DNA of 54,048 nt from Leptolyngbya sp. DLM2.Bin15 (lineage in GTDB: Bacteria; Cyanobacteriota; Cyanobacteriia; RECH01): the NCBI GenBank assembly GCA_007694125.1, contig RECH01000213.1, positions 1 through 54,048 of the forward strand, read 5' to 3'. Position numbers and translations under genes: made by a program. Positions 34,403 to 43,327 of this stretch are shown here, piece by piece; the first letter of the stretch is position 1, and every line of letters starts with the position of its first letter. A model generated the notes under the pieces. The model worked only from the letters and a program-made list of their open reading frames with translations, searched no databases and had not been told where the DNA came from.

Positions 34403-35056
34403 TTGGCAGATCCGTCATCCCTTACCCACAAGATTTTGGTGGTTCTCAACGGCAAGGGAGGTGTTGGTAAAACCACAACCGCCGTTAATCTAGCAGCAAC
34501 CTTGTCCGAAACGCAGAAAGTGTTGCTGGTGGATGCCGATCCTCAAGGGTCAGCCACTTGGTGGATTGAGCGTAGTGAAAACGGTATGGGGTTTGATCTT
34601 TCCCAGGAAACCCAGCCTAATCTGCTGAGCCGACTGCGGCAAATTGACGGCTATGAGGTCATTGTGGTAGACACCCCACCGGCCTTAGGATCTAAAGCAT
34701 TGGCGGCAACGATTGGAGCAGCAGACTATTTGATTTTGCCGACTCCCCCTGCCCCCATGGATCTCACCGTCTTAATCGAGACGGTACGGCAGGCTGTGAC
34801 CCCGGTGGGGGTAGCGCATCGGGTCTTGTTAACCCGCGTTGACCCCCGCAGTCTTAACGAGGCTATTGAGGCCCAAAATACTCTTCTCGAACTCGGCATA
34901 CCTGCCTGCAATGCCTTTATCCGTGCCTATAAAGCCCATGAACGAGCTGCGCTCGATGGATCCTCCATCAGCCAATGGCGAGGACGGAATGCAAAGGAGG
35001 CCTGTTCTGACTACCGACGGGTTGTGGACGAAATTCAACGGGATTGGAAAACGTGA
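34403..35056 (+). CDS. ParA/MinD-type ATPase, candidate type 2 McdA
   Basis: A 217-residue deviant-Walker ATPase. The P-loop is [16 protein letters not shown] with the signature lysine, followed by [15 protein letters not shown] and [15 protein letters not shown]. Such ATPases dimerise on DNA and position plasmids, chemotaxis arrays or carboxysomes. No ATG fits; TTG at 34403 follows GAGG and starts the family N-terminus. Its stop overlaps the next gene by one base (TGATG). The partner with coiled coil and C-terminal Trp resembles McdB, so a carboxysome-positioning role is plausible. Alternatives are a chromosomal ParA-like orphan. Confidence 0.88.
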   Translation: MADPSSLTHKILVVLNGKGGVGKTTTAVNLAATLSETQKVLLVDADPQGSATWWIERSENGMGFDLSQETQPNLLSRLRQIDGYEVIVVDTPPALGSKALAATIGAADYLILPTPPAPMDLTVLIETVRQAVTPVGVAHRVLLTRVDPRSLNEAIEAQNTLLELGIPACNAFIRAYKAHERAALDGSSISQWRGRNAKEACSDYRRVVDEIQRDWKT

Positions 35057-35961
35057 TGGCAAAGAAACGACTATCCGACTTACTACGGGATGAAGCTCAA
35101 AAGCCCCCGGTCGATACCACCGACGCCGCATCGGCAGACCCAAAAGCTGACGATTCTGCCAAGGCTGAGACAGATGCGCCGGAGGCTGAGAAGACCGAGA
35201 CCCCAGCCGCCAGCTCTGGGGATGATGCAAGCGCCACGGGGGAGCGATCGAAGCCCATGAGCCGGATGACCAAGGTTGAGCTGGAACAGGCTTGGAAGGA
35301 CAGTCAGGCTGCCCTAGAAGCCGCCCAAGCCAGCCTTGCTGAGCGGGATACCCAGATAGCTGCCCTCGAACGGCAGGTGAATCAGGGTACAGCCCAGATC
35401 GCCAAGCTCAAGGCCGATCTAGAAGAGTCACGGCAGGTGATCTTAACGTTGTCGGAGGTGAACCAGCAGCTTAAGGATCAACAGATTAAGGATCAGCAGA
35501 AGCAGTCCATCCCCCAGGACTCCACGTCCGGACAGCAGAATGCCAAGCCTCCTAGCGATCGCTCCATAGCAGCTCGACGGCTAGAACTAGGGCCACCCCA
35601 AAATGCCCCCATCGGGCGACCGCTGCAGCGTCCTATTCAGCCCAATGGCTTGCCGCCAATGCCCTCGGAGAACATGCCCTCGGCACCCCTGGCCACATCG
35701 CCTAGCGATCGCCGCTCCTCTCTTCCCCCCATGCCCTCCGATCGCCTATCACCCCCACCAACCGCCCTACCTAGACCGATGCTGGGCTATGGCACTGCCC
35801 CCCAAGCCCAGGCGACGCCCTCAGAGGTGAAAGCTTCTGCATTACCCCGCATGTCTACCGAGGCGCTGAATGTCCGACGGCTGCCGCCCATGCTGGTGGA
35901 GGAAGCCATTACCAAGCCAGGCGATCGCCTGTCGGAATCGGATATTGGCTGGGTGGACTAG
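35056..35961 (+). CDS. Disordered coiled-coil partner of the ParA-type ATPase, McdB-like candidate
   Basis: A 301-residue protein with a basic N-terminal helix ([16 protein letters not shown]), a long acidic, Ala-rich disordered stretch to about residue 75, a coiled coil to about residue 150 that becomes Gln-rich (VNQQLKDQQIKDQQKQ), a Pro/Ser-rich tail with PPMPS repeats, and a tryptophan at the end (SESDIGWVD). The N-terminal basic patch could trigger the ATPase, as in ParB-type partners. These features match type 2 McdB proteins as I recall them. It starts on the last base of the ParA stop codon, so the two are coupled. Function is inferred. Confidence 0.75.
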   Translation: MAKKRLSDLLRDEAQKPPVDTTDAASADPKADDSAKAETDAPEAEKTETPAASSGDDASATGERSKPMSRMTKVELEQAWKDSQAALEAAQASLAERDTQIAALERQVNQGTAQIAKLKADLEESRQVILTLSEVNQQLKDQQIKDQQKQSIPQDSTSGQQNAKPPSDRSIAARRLELGPPQNAPIGRPLQRPIQPNGLPPMPSENMPSAPLATSPSDRRSSLPPMPSDRLSPPPTALPRPMLGYGTAPQAQATPSEVKASALPRMSTEALNVRRLPPMLVEEAITKPGDRLSESDIGWVD

Positions 35962-35971
35962 TAGACTACCT

Positions 35972-36817
35972 ATGCGGCGACATCCAAAACCCCTGGGGCG
36001 AATGGTTTTACTGCTGGGTCTAGCCTTGCTGTGGCTCCTGTGCAGCGGCTCGGCCCAGGCTAGCTCCATCAGCGATCGCCTCGATGCCTTTCCCAACTGG
36101 TTGGGCAAGCCCACCCTGGCGGCCCCGCGCGGGGATCTGTACTATCCAGACTGGTTTCTGGGCGAGTGGCAGGTGGTTACCCGCCTCACGGCGATGGCCG
36201 CCCCCCTTGCCCCCCAAGTCGTCACGCCGGGCTATGAGAGCAATCAGGCCTATTTGGAGCAGCCCATTAGCTTTCGGGCCAGGTTCATCCAGCCAGCCCC
36301 CATCTCTGCCTTTCAGACCCTAGGGCGATCGCGTTCTGGGGTAGATCGTCCAGGGCAGTTGTCTGAGATTATTGCCGATCGCGCCTTCAATGGCATGAAC
36401 CTCGCCCATGCCTATCTGGGAGAAGGCGTGGTGCAACGGGTGACCGTGGATGCCAGCCAGCCCAATCGTCAGATCACCGACCTGGGCGACAACCGCCAAC
36501 TGATGTCCACCATCACAGCCCGGGATAGCCAAGCCATCGGCAGCGATCGCTTCCTGAGCAGCGAGGTGTTTCAGCAAGAATTTCGCGGCAGTGCCCAACT
36601 GTACCTCAATGAAGTTGAGACCACCACCGACTATCGTCGCCTCATGCCCCTCGATCCTAGCCAGCCGATGATCACCGCCGACCAAGTCACCGCTGTGTAT
36701 CTTTCGCCCCAGGATCCAGACTATTTCAAAACCCAAGCCTCGCTGCTCGGCCCTAGCCGCCCTGTGGCGCTCTACCGCTACCAGCTTGAGTTCTTTCCCG
36801 TAGACCGTTCGGGCTAG
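35972..36817 (+). CDS. Exported protein, DUF6816-like
   Basis: A 281-residue protein with a signal peptide ending at AQA near residue 30. The mature start LYYPDWFLGEWQV and later LPRRLxMPL-type strands (RRLMPLDPSQPM) suggest a beta-rich lipocalin-like fold. It resembles a cyanobacterial and plant thylakoid-lumen family that I know as DUF6816; I am only fairly sure. It follows the McdB-like gene by ten bases, so it is probably in the same transcript, but a link in function is not evident. Confidence 0.7.
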   Translation: MRRHPKPLGRMVLLLGLALLWLLCSGSAQASSISDRLDAFPNWLGKPTLAAPRGDLYYPDWFLGEWQVVTRLTAMAAPLAPQVVTPGYESNQAYLEQPISFRARFIQPAPISAFQTLGRSRSGVDRPGQLSEIIADRAFNGMNLAHAYLGEGVVQRVTVDASQPNRQITDLGDNRQLMSTITARDSQAIGSDRFLSSEVFQQEFRGSAQLYLNEVETTTDYRRLMPLDPSQPMITADQVTAVYLSPQDPDYFKTQASLLGPSRPVALYRYQLEFFPVDRSG

Positions 36818-36960
36818 CGCCGGGGCACCGGCATCGATAGGTCTTGTATCCGACTAGGGCGATCGCCTCGGTTGTCCATCAAGAACCCCAATGGTTTTCC
36901 CCTCAGGCTGAGCCGTACACTAGTTGGGCTGCCTGTTCTATCGTTACAGATTCATGAGTC

Positions 36961-38055
36961 ATGAGTGTATCCCGTCGGTCTTCAACCCCCACCACTGCCC
37001 TACCCGCGATCGCCCCTCCGGCTGCGGAAGCTGCGGTCACCCAAACCCGTAAGGCGGAGCATATTCGCGTATGCCTAGAAGAAGATGTGCAGTTTCAAAC
37101 CACCACGGGGCTAGAGCGCTATCGCTTCCGGCATTGTTGCCTGCCAGAGCTAGACTGGGCAGATATTGACCTATCTACCACCTTTTTGCAGCGCCAGTTA
37201 AAGGCTCCTCTGCTGATTTCATCCATGACCGGCGGCACCGAAGAAGCCCGCCAAATTAATCAGCGACTGGCAGCGATCGCCCAGCACTATGGTTTTGCCA
37301 TGGGTGTCGGCTCCCAACGGGTGGCGGTGGAAAATCCTGCGGTCAACCCGACCTTTTCGATCCGATCCCTCGCTCCAGATAGCCTGCTGCTAGCCAACCT
37401 AGGCGCGGTGCAGTTGAACTACAGCTATGGGCTAGAGGAATGCCAGCGGGTGGTGGACTGGCTGGAAGCCGATGCCCTGATTTTGCACATCAATCCTCTG
37501 CAAGAATGTGTGCAAACCCGAGGCGATACCAACTTTCGCGGTTTGTTGAACAAACTTGAAACCCTGTGCGCTCGGCTGCCGGTGCCGGTGATCGCTAAGG
37601 AGGTGGGCAATGGCATTTCCGGGGCGATCGCTCAACGGTTAATCAATGCAGGCGTGGCGGCCATTGATGTAGCCGGCGCGGGTGGCACCTCTTGGGCCAA
37701 GGTGGAAGGCGAACGGGCCAAGGATGCGAAACAGCGACGGCTGGGGCAGACCTTTGCCAACTGGGGCATCCCTACCGCCCAATGTGTCACCGAAGTGCGA
37801 GCGATCGCCCCCCAGATTCCCTTAATTGCTTCGGGCGGTTTGCGCAACGGCTTGGATGTGGCCAAGGCGATCGCCCTGGGAGCCGATTTAGCCGGATTGG
37901 CCTTCCCCTTCCTCCAGGCCGCCGCCCTGTCCGAGGAAGCCTTGGTTGACCTTGCCGAAGCCCTTGTGGCCGAGTTAACCACCGTTCTGCTTTGCACCGG
38001 CGCAGGCAATCTGGCCCAACTCAAAAGCATGAATGCCCTAGAGCGATTAGCATAG
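36961..38055 (+). CDS. fni: Type 2 isopentenyl-diphosphate isomerase
   Basis: A 364-residue FMN- and NADPH-dependent enzyme that interconverts isopentenyl and dimethylallyl diphosphate, feeding carotenoids, phytol and quinones. Motifs: [11 protein letters not shown] near residues 30-40, [34 protein letters not shown] and [15 protein letters not shown]. These place it in the type 2 (Fni) class. It ends 19 bases before sppA, so the two may form one transcript. Confidence 0.96.
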   Translation: MSVSRRSSTPTTALPAIAPPAAEAAVTQTRKAEHIRVCLEEDVQFQTTTGLERYRFRHCCLPELDWADIDLSTTFLQRQLKAPLLISSMTGGTEEARQINQRLAAIAQHYGFAMGVGSQRVAVENPAVNPTFSIRSLAPDSLLLANLGAVQLNYSYGLEECQRVVDWLEADALILHINPLQECVQTRGDTNFRGLLNKLETLCARLPVPVIAKEVGNGISGAIAQRLINAGVAAIDVAGAGGTSWAKVEGERAKDAKQRRLGQTFANWGIPTAQCVTEVRAIAPQIPLIASGGLRNGLDVAKAIALGADLAGLAFPFLQAAALSEEALVDLAEALVAELTTVLLCTGAGNLAQLKSMNALERLA

Positions 38056-38074
38056 TAAAAAAGTCTCGGAACCC

Positions 38075-39910
38075 ATGCGCGATTTCTTTCGGTACGTCTT
38101 GGCTAGCTTTGTCGGGCTGCTGCTGTTTTCTACGCTCAGCGTCGGCGCACTGGTGGTGTTTATTCTGATGATTGCCCTGGGCTCTCGGGATAGTGAGCCC
38201 TTGGTCGAGAAAGACTCCATCCTAGTGTTTGATCTTTCCCTGGACATCACTGACTCCAACCCAGGCTCCAACCCTGCTGATTTATTTAACGATGCCCTTT
38301 CCGGCAGCAGCACCCCCACACCCATTTCCCTACGCACCGTCCTAGACACCCTAGAAGAAGCCGCCAATGACGATCGGATTGTGGGCATCTTCATCCAAGG
38401 CACCACCTCCGCCGAAGGTCGCGGATCGGGGTTTGCGACCCTGCGCGAGGTACGGCAAGGGCTGCTGCAGTTTCAGGACAGCGGCAAGCCTATCTATGCC
38501 TACGAAACCGGTTGGCGCGAGCGCGACTATTACATCACATCCCTCGCCGACTCGGTGATTCTCAATCCGACAGGCAGCATTGAGCTGGATGGATTTAGCG
38601 CCGAGACCCTGTTTTTTGGAGATGCTTTCGAGCAGTACGGCATTAATGTGCAAGTTATTCGCGCTGGGCAGTATAAATCCGCCGTGGAGCCCTTTATCCG
38701 CAACAGCAATAGCCCAGAGAACCGCGAGCAGTTGCAGCAGCTTCTCAACGACCTCTGGAGCGAGTTTCTCACCACCACGGCCAGCGATCGCTCCCTAGAG
38801 GTTAGTGATCTGCAGGCGATCGCCGATACCCAAGCTATTCTTCTCCCCGAAGCAGCCCTAGAGGCCGGCTTGGTCGATCAAGTCGCCTATGCTGACGAGG
38901 TGATTGGCGAACTGCGCGAGCTGACCGGCGAAACCGAGTATTCACCCAACTCGCCCTCCTTCCGCAATATTGGTCTCTCCGCCTATGCCCAAGCGATGGG
39001 CACGATCTCGCCCAGCCGCCCCCGCTCCGAGAACCGGGTCGCTGTTGTCTACGCTGATGGCACCATTGTTAGCGGCGAGGGTGGCGTTGGTTTGGTGGGG
39101 GGCGATCGCCTAGCGAGACAACTGCGAGATCTGCGCCAGGATGACGCTGTGAAAGCAGTTGTCCTCAGGGTAAATAGCCCAGGGGGGGGCGCGTCTCCCT
39201 CAGAAATTATTGCCCGTGAGGTGATGCTCACCCAGGCAGAAAAGCCGGTGATTGTCTCCATGGGCAGTATTGCCGCGTCGGGCGGATACATGATTGCCGC
39301 CCATGGCGATCGCATCTTTGCATCTCCCAACACCATCACGGGCTCTATTGGTGTTTTTGGTCTTGTCCTCAATGTGCAGGAGCTGGCCAATGAGAACGGC
39401 ATCACCTGGGACGTGGTGAAAACCGGCCCCTTTGCCGACAGCAACACCATTGCCCGCCCCCTCACGGAGCAAGAACTCTCCATTGGGCAACGGGTGGTGG
39501 ACCAAATTTATGACCGGTTTACCAATATTGTGGCTGAGGGGCGTCCGCTGTCCTTAACCGAGGTCACCGCCGTTGCCCAGGGACGGGTCTGGTCGGGAAT
39601 TGACGCCCAACAGGTGGGGCTGGTGGATGAGATTGGCGGACTAGAGGATGCGATCGCTGCGGCGGCAGAGCAAGCCGACCTCGGCGATGATTGGCAGCTT
39701 GATGAATACCCACGTCCCCGTAGCCTCGAAGAACAAATTTTTGAAAGCTTGTTTGGTAGTCAGTTGCGATCGCTGTTCCGTCCTGCAGCCCAAGCTGATC
39801 CCCTCACGCAGGAATTTCATCACCTGCGGAACCAGCTCAATCAACTAGAAGCCCTCGACGATCCCCGTGGCGTCTACCTACTGCTGCCTTTCTTCCCTCA
39901 GATTAACTAG
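38075..39910 (+). CDS. sppA: Signal peptide peptidase SppA (protease IV)
   Basis: A 611-residue long-form SppA with one N-terminal membrane span (about residues 10-36). The general base Lys201 lies in AGQYKSAVEPF and the nucleophile Ser402 in SIAASGGYMIAA, close to the positions in E. coli SppA. It degrades leftover signal peptides; a cyanobacterial relative acts in thylakoid antenna turnover under strong light. Two peptidase repeats are visible. Its last codons and stop fall in a 14-bp tandem repeat. Confidence 0.95.
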   Translation: MRDFFRYVLASFVGLLLFSTLSVGALVVFILMIALGSRDSEPLVEKDSILVFDLSLDITDSNPGSNPADLFNDALSGSSTPTPISLRTVLDTLEEAANDDRIVGIFIQGTTSAEGRGSGFATLREVRQGLLQFQDSGKPIYAYETGWRERDYYITSLADSVILNPTGSIELDGFSAETLFFGDAFEQYGINVQVIRAGQYKSAVEPFIRNSNSPENREQLQQLLNDLWSEFLTTTASDRSLEVSDLQAIADTQAILLPEAALEAGLVDQVAYADEVIGELRELTGETEYSPNSPSFRNIGLSAYAQAMGTISPSRPRSENRVAVVYADGTIVSGEGGVGLVGGDRLARQLRDLRQDDAVKAVVLRVNSPGGGASPSEIIAREVMLTQAEKPVIVSMGSIAASGGYMIAAHGDRIFASPNTITGSIGVFGLVLNVQELANENGITWDVVKTGPFADSNTIARPLTEQELSIGQRVVDQIYDRFTNIVAEGRPLSLTEVTAVAQGRVWSGIDAQQVGLVDEIGGLEDAIAAAAEQADLGDDWQLDEYPRPRSLEEQIFESLFGSQLRSLFRPAAQADPLTQEFHHLRNQLNQLEALDDPRGVYLLLPFFPQIN

Positions 39911-39942
39911 ATCAGATTAACTAGATCAGATCAGCTAGATCA
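39901..39942. repeat. Three tandem 14-bp repeats over the sppA stop codon
   Basis: GATTAACTAGATCA occurs at 39901-39914 and 39915-39928, and a variant GATCAGCTAGATCA at 39929-39942. The first copy contains the end of sppA (ATT AAC TAG). Copies beyond the stop leave the protein unchanged. This is an in-place duplication. Confidence 0.85.
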
Positions 39943-40014
39943 ACGAACCCTTGAACCCATGCCATGCACCTCAGCACCTCATCCTGGGAGCTGGGGTGCA
40001 AACCTGTCCTGGGG

Positions 40015-41205
40015 TTACCGGGTGGGGCGACGTTTCTGGAGAAATTCCGGGATGTCAAGCCCACCTGAGGGCTTCGGACGAGGATCGGGCGATGGCGAGG
40101 AGGGTGGCGGTGCGGGCGATCGCTTCATCGGCGATACACGGGTTGCCGTTTGGGCTTGGGTGACCGGCACCTCGGGCGAAAAGCCAGTGGCAATCACCGT
40201 AATCCGCACTTCTCCCTGCAGGCGATGATCCAGCACGGCACCAAAAATGATGTTGGCATTGGGATCGACCGCTTCATAGATGATTTCCGCTGCAGCATTC
40301 ACCTCATGCAGCGTTAGATCATCACCCCCAGTAATGTTGAAGACCACACCTTTCGCACCATCGATGGAAGACTCCAACAACGGCGAGGAAATGGCGGTAA
40401 TGGCCGCTTCTCGGGCCCGAGATTTACCCGACCCAATGCCAATGCCCATCAGTGCTGAGCCAGCATCGGCCATCACCGCGCGCACATCGGCAAAGTCCAC
40501 ATTCACCAAGCCGGGGATGGTAATAATATCGGAAATCCCTTGCACACCTTGGCGCAGAATATCATCGGCAACCCGGAAGGCTTCCTGCACCGGGGTTTGC
40601 TCGGATATCACCGACAGCAATTTGTCGTTGGGAATCACAATCAGCGTATCCACCCGACTCTGAAGGGCCTCGATGCCACCATCAGCCTGGCTCGTACGTC
40701 GTCGTCCTTCAAAGGTAAAGGGACGCGTCACCACACCCACGGTCAGCGCGCCAATTTCCTTGGCTACCTCTGCCACAATCGGAGCTGCACCGGTGCCGGT
40801 ACCGCCGCCCATGCCAGCAGTAATAAAGACGAGGTCAGATCCCTTCAGGGCAGCAGAAATTTCATCCCGCGACTCTTCAGCCGCCTTCTGCCCAATGGCG
40901 GGGTTGCCCCCTGCTCCTAAACCACGAGTAACTTTCTGCCCTATGTGAAGGCAGTTGTGGGAATCGTTGAGGGTCAAGGCCTGGGAGTCGGTATTTACCG
41001 ACCAAAATTCTACTCCAGCAACCTCGCTAGCAATCATGCGGTTGACTGCATTACAGCCGCCGCCCCCCACTCCAATGACTTTAATTCTGGCTACACTGCT
41101 CGACACAATTTCACCACTCCTGGGTTCGTCTGCCAGGGCATTATGGGCATCATAAACCTGATTCAAATGATCTTTAGAATTTGTGAAAGGATTTGAAGCC
41201 GTCAT
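40015..41205 (-). CDS. ftsZ: Cell division protein FtsZ
   Basis: A 396-residue tubulin-like GTPase that forms the division ring. Motifs: [17 protein letters not shown], the GTP loop [13 protein letters not shown], the T7 loop region DFADVR, and the conserved C-terminal peptide [10 protein letters not shown] that binds membrane and assembly partners. The N-terminal extension (about 40 residues) is typical for cyanobacteria. It lies downstream of ftsQ, with a 428-base gap. Confidence 0.98.
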   Translation of the reverse strand: MTASNPFTNSKDHLNQVYDAHNALADEPRSGEIVSSSVARIKVIGVGGGGCNAVNRMIASEVAGVEFWSVNTDSQALTLNDSHNCLHIGQKVTRGLGAGGNPAIGQKAAEESRDEISAALKGSDLVFITAGMGGGTGTGAAPIVAEVAKEIGALTVGVVTRPFTFEGRRRTSQADGGIEALQSRVDTLIVIPNDKLLSVISEQTPVQEAFRVADDILRQGVQGISDIITIPGLVNVDFADVRAVMADAGSALMGIGIGSGKSRAREAAITAISSPLLESSIDGAKGVVFNITGGDDLTLHEVNAAAEIIYEAVDPNANIIFGAVLDHRLQGEVRITVIATGFSPEVPVTQAQTATRVSPMKRSPAPPPSSPSPDPRPKPSGGLDIPEFLQKRRPTR

Positions 41206-41633
41206 CGATATATGGATTTTCCTTATCAGGTTACTCAGGGGATGCCACCACTATATTCGCGGCTGAGCTGATTATCAAAACAATCATCACATCAGGAGTA
41301 CCGGATGCAAGAATCCCCACCCTCGGACAACTCTAGACAACTATAGGGTAACTTGCAGCAAAAACCAACAATTCCCCCTAAAACACGGGTTCCGCTAGGA
41401 ACCAACCGGACTACTGGGGCAAGTCTTCTATGAATACTTCTATGAATATTTAGAGAAGATGACTAGGGCGGTGTAGTAAACCGATACTAGTTGACCTGCT
41501 ATGGGGATATGGTTCCCCCGACCGTTGCCAATCATGCTAACTGACAAATTCTAGACTACTGTCGGCAAAACGGCTCGTTCCCGCGTGGGACTATTAAGAA
41601 ACTTATAGCCCAGGGAACGTTAGCCCCCCACGA
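41206..41633. other. Long spacer between ftsQ and ftsZ
   Basis: No gene is supported. The part next to ftsZ has its own leader and presumably an ftsZ promoter; the part next to ftsQ holds a nested hairpin. The spacer is AT-richer than the genes around it. No RNA family was recognised. Confidence 0.35.
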
Positions 41634-41652
41634 TTAATTGGGCTCTGGGCTA
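41606..41652 (-). terminator. Nested hairpin over the ftsQ 3' end
   Basis: TAGCCCAG at 41606-41613 pairs with CTGGGCTA at 41645-41652, and inside it GCCC pairs with GGGC. The right arm lies within the last ftsQ codons, so the stem may end or protect the ftsQ transcript before ftsZ. Confidence 0.45.
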
Positions 41653-42539
41653 GGGTTCTCTGGGTTCCCCAGAGCAGAGGGCATGGGACTTGGGGTCACT
41701 GTACCGAGTTCTTGGAGCAACGGCGAGTTTGGATTGCGTAGGTCAATATAATCCAGTTGTCCTACATCGATATGCCGGGGCAGCTCACGTAGTTGATCGA
41801 GCACCTGTAATTGGCCAGGAAAGCGATCGCTGTAGGGGCCAAAATGCACGGTACCCAATTCTGTGGACAGCACCAGATTACTGGGATCACGCCAGTCAAC
41901 CTCGTAGATGGATAGGGGAGACTGCTGCAAGACTTGATAGAGCTGGGACCACTGACGGCGCTGGTGTTCTTGCATACCTAGCACCTTCAGACTCGGCAAC
42001 GACAGAGAATTATCTAAGGCTACGTAGGCGGATAGAGACATCCAAAATCCTTTTTCATCAATCAGCCCGACTTGAGCCGTGCGATCGCTTTCCATCATCG
42101 CGGCTTCAATCCGGAGGTCTGCGCTAGCAGAGGCATTGCCTCGCACTAGTACGGCCACAGGATAACGCTCTTGAATTTGCACATGTAGCCCTGGTGGTAG
42201 GAGCCGCCGGGTGACGGTCGCTTCTTCAATGGGCCCTTGGGCTTCTAGGTAGTCAGCGATCGCATTGGGGTCGAGGTATAGCAACGATTGGGGATAGTTA
42301 ATGGGAAGCAGGGAGTGAATTGCTTCGACGGAAAGCAGTTCATTACCCTCAACACTGACTTGATCAACCTGTTGGATCACCCATATGGGCTGGGTCGTCA
42401 GCCACACCAGTCCACCGGCTATACCCATCAGTAAGCCCGTTCGCCAAAACGACTGCAGGAGTCGCCATCGTCGCTGACGACGAAGAAGCTGACGACGCTG
42501 AGCAAGATCAGTACGAGAGACAGAAACAAGGTCAGTCAT
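41634..42539 (-). CDS. ftsQ: Cell division protein FtsQ
   Basis: A 301-residue bitopic membrane protein. A basic cytoplasmic head (RRQLLRRQRRWRLLQSFWR) leads into one transmembrane span (about residues 35-57) and a POTRA domain (VDQVSVEGNELLSVEAIHSLL, then TVTRRLLPPGLHVQIQERYPVAVL). A second domain and a Pro/Ser-rich tail follow. It links FtsZ-ring proteins to septal wall synthesis. ATG at 42539 is used; upstream in-frame starts to 42641 would add a head with no family match. It precedes ftsZ. Confidence 0.9.
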   Translation of the reverse strand: MTDLVSVSRTDLAQRRQLLRRQRRWRLLQSFWRTGLLMGIAGGLVWLTTQPIWVIQQVDQVSVEGNELLSVEAIHSLLPINYPQSLLYLDPNAIADYLEAQGPIEEATVTRRLLPPGLHVQIQERYPVAVLVRGNASASADLRIEAAMMESDRTAQVGLIDEKGFWMSLSAYVALDNSLSLPSLKVLGMQEHQRRQWSQLYQVLQQSPLSIYEVDWRDPSNLVLSTELGTVHFGPYSDRFPGQLQVLDQLRELPRHIDVGQLDYIDLRNPNSPLLQELGTVTPSPMPSALGNPENPSPEPN

Positions 42540-42779
42540 CTCAAGGTCAGGAACAAATAGAGACAAGGGTACAACGATCATTCGAGGAAGCCTTCCCAAC
42601 ATCCGCTTAGATCGACAGATATCCTTGCAGATGGACAGCAAGACATGACAGTTAGGTTTTGCCTAGGGCAACGACCCATGGTCTAGGTAAGCTTGGTCAA
42701 AAAGCTGACCTAGGCAGGGGGTAGCCAAGACTTAGATGCAGGGGATCTTCTGCTCGTGGTCTGGGGCTGGGCAAGATGG

Positions 42780-43241
42780 CTAAGCATCAGGACTGAGGGT
42801 AAGCTGCTGACGATGGCGTTCAAGGTATATGCCCCATTTTAGGGCGAGGGGCAACTCGGTAAAGGGAATGCAAACAGGGTCAGGGGTATCGATCAGGTGT
42901 AAAGCAAGTTGAATGCGGCGATTGGATTGGGCGATCGCCTCTTGCTGCTCTAGGACTATAAATTGGTCGGCAGGAATCTCCTCCGAGCCATGGATCACCG
43001 TAATCCGCACAATATCAGCGATCGCTAATTGGTGTAGATCAACAGGGCCACGGCGGGTAGGCTTGCCCCAGGTGAGGCGATCGCCCGTCTGCCCTAGCAT
43101 GGCATAAATATCGTATTTTGCCCGCTCAAACTCCGATGCCCAAACCTTATAGGCTTCTAATTTTTGGTATTCGTTCCATCCTGCCCAGGCTAGCCCGATA
43201 AACAACGCTAGCAGCGGCAGCCACATTAGCCCGCGTTCCAT
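42780..43241 (-). CDS. Membrane-anchored conserved protein of unknown function
   Basis: A 153-residue protein with one N-terminal span (about residues 5-22) and a soluble region (YDIYAMLGQTGDRLTWGKPTRRGP, then IRIQLALHLIDTP-like strands). It lies upstream of ftsQ by about 240 bases on the same strand. I recognise no domain. A short 7-bp inverted repeat, GCCTAGG with CCTAGGC, lies between it and ftsQ near 42661-42717. Confidence 0.7.
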   Translation of the reverse strand: MERGLMWLPLLALFIGLAWAGWNEYQKLEAYKVWASEFERAKYDIYAMLGQTGDRLTWGKPTRRGPVDLHQLAIADIVRITVIHGSEEIPADQFIVLEQQEAIAQSNRRIQLALHLIDTPDPVCIPFTELPLALKWGIYLERHRQQLTLSPDA

Positions 43242-43327
43242 TGCCCCTACCCTTTAGCGCATCGATTCTTTCAACTGTAGCAAGATTCGATCCCTGGCCA
43301 ACAGTCCGCCCCCGAGCAGAGTGAGCT

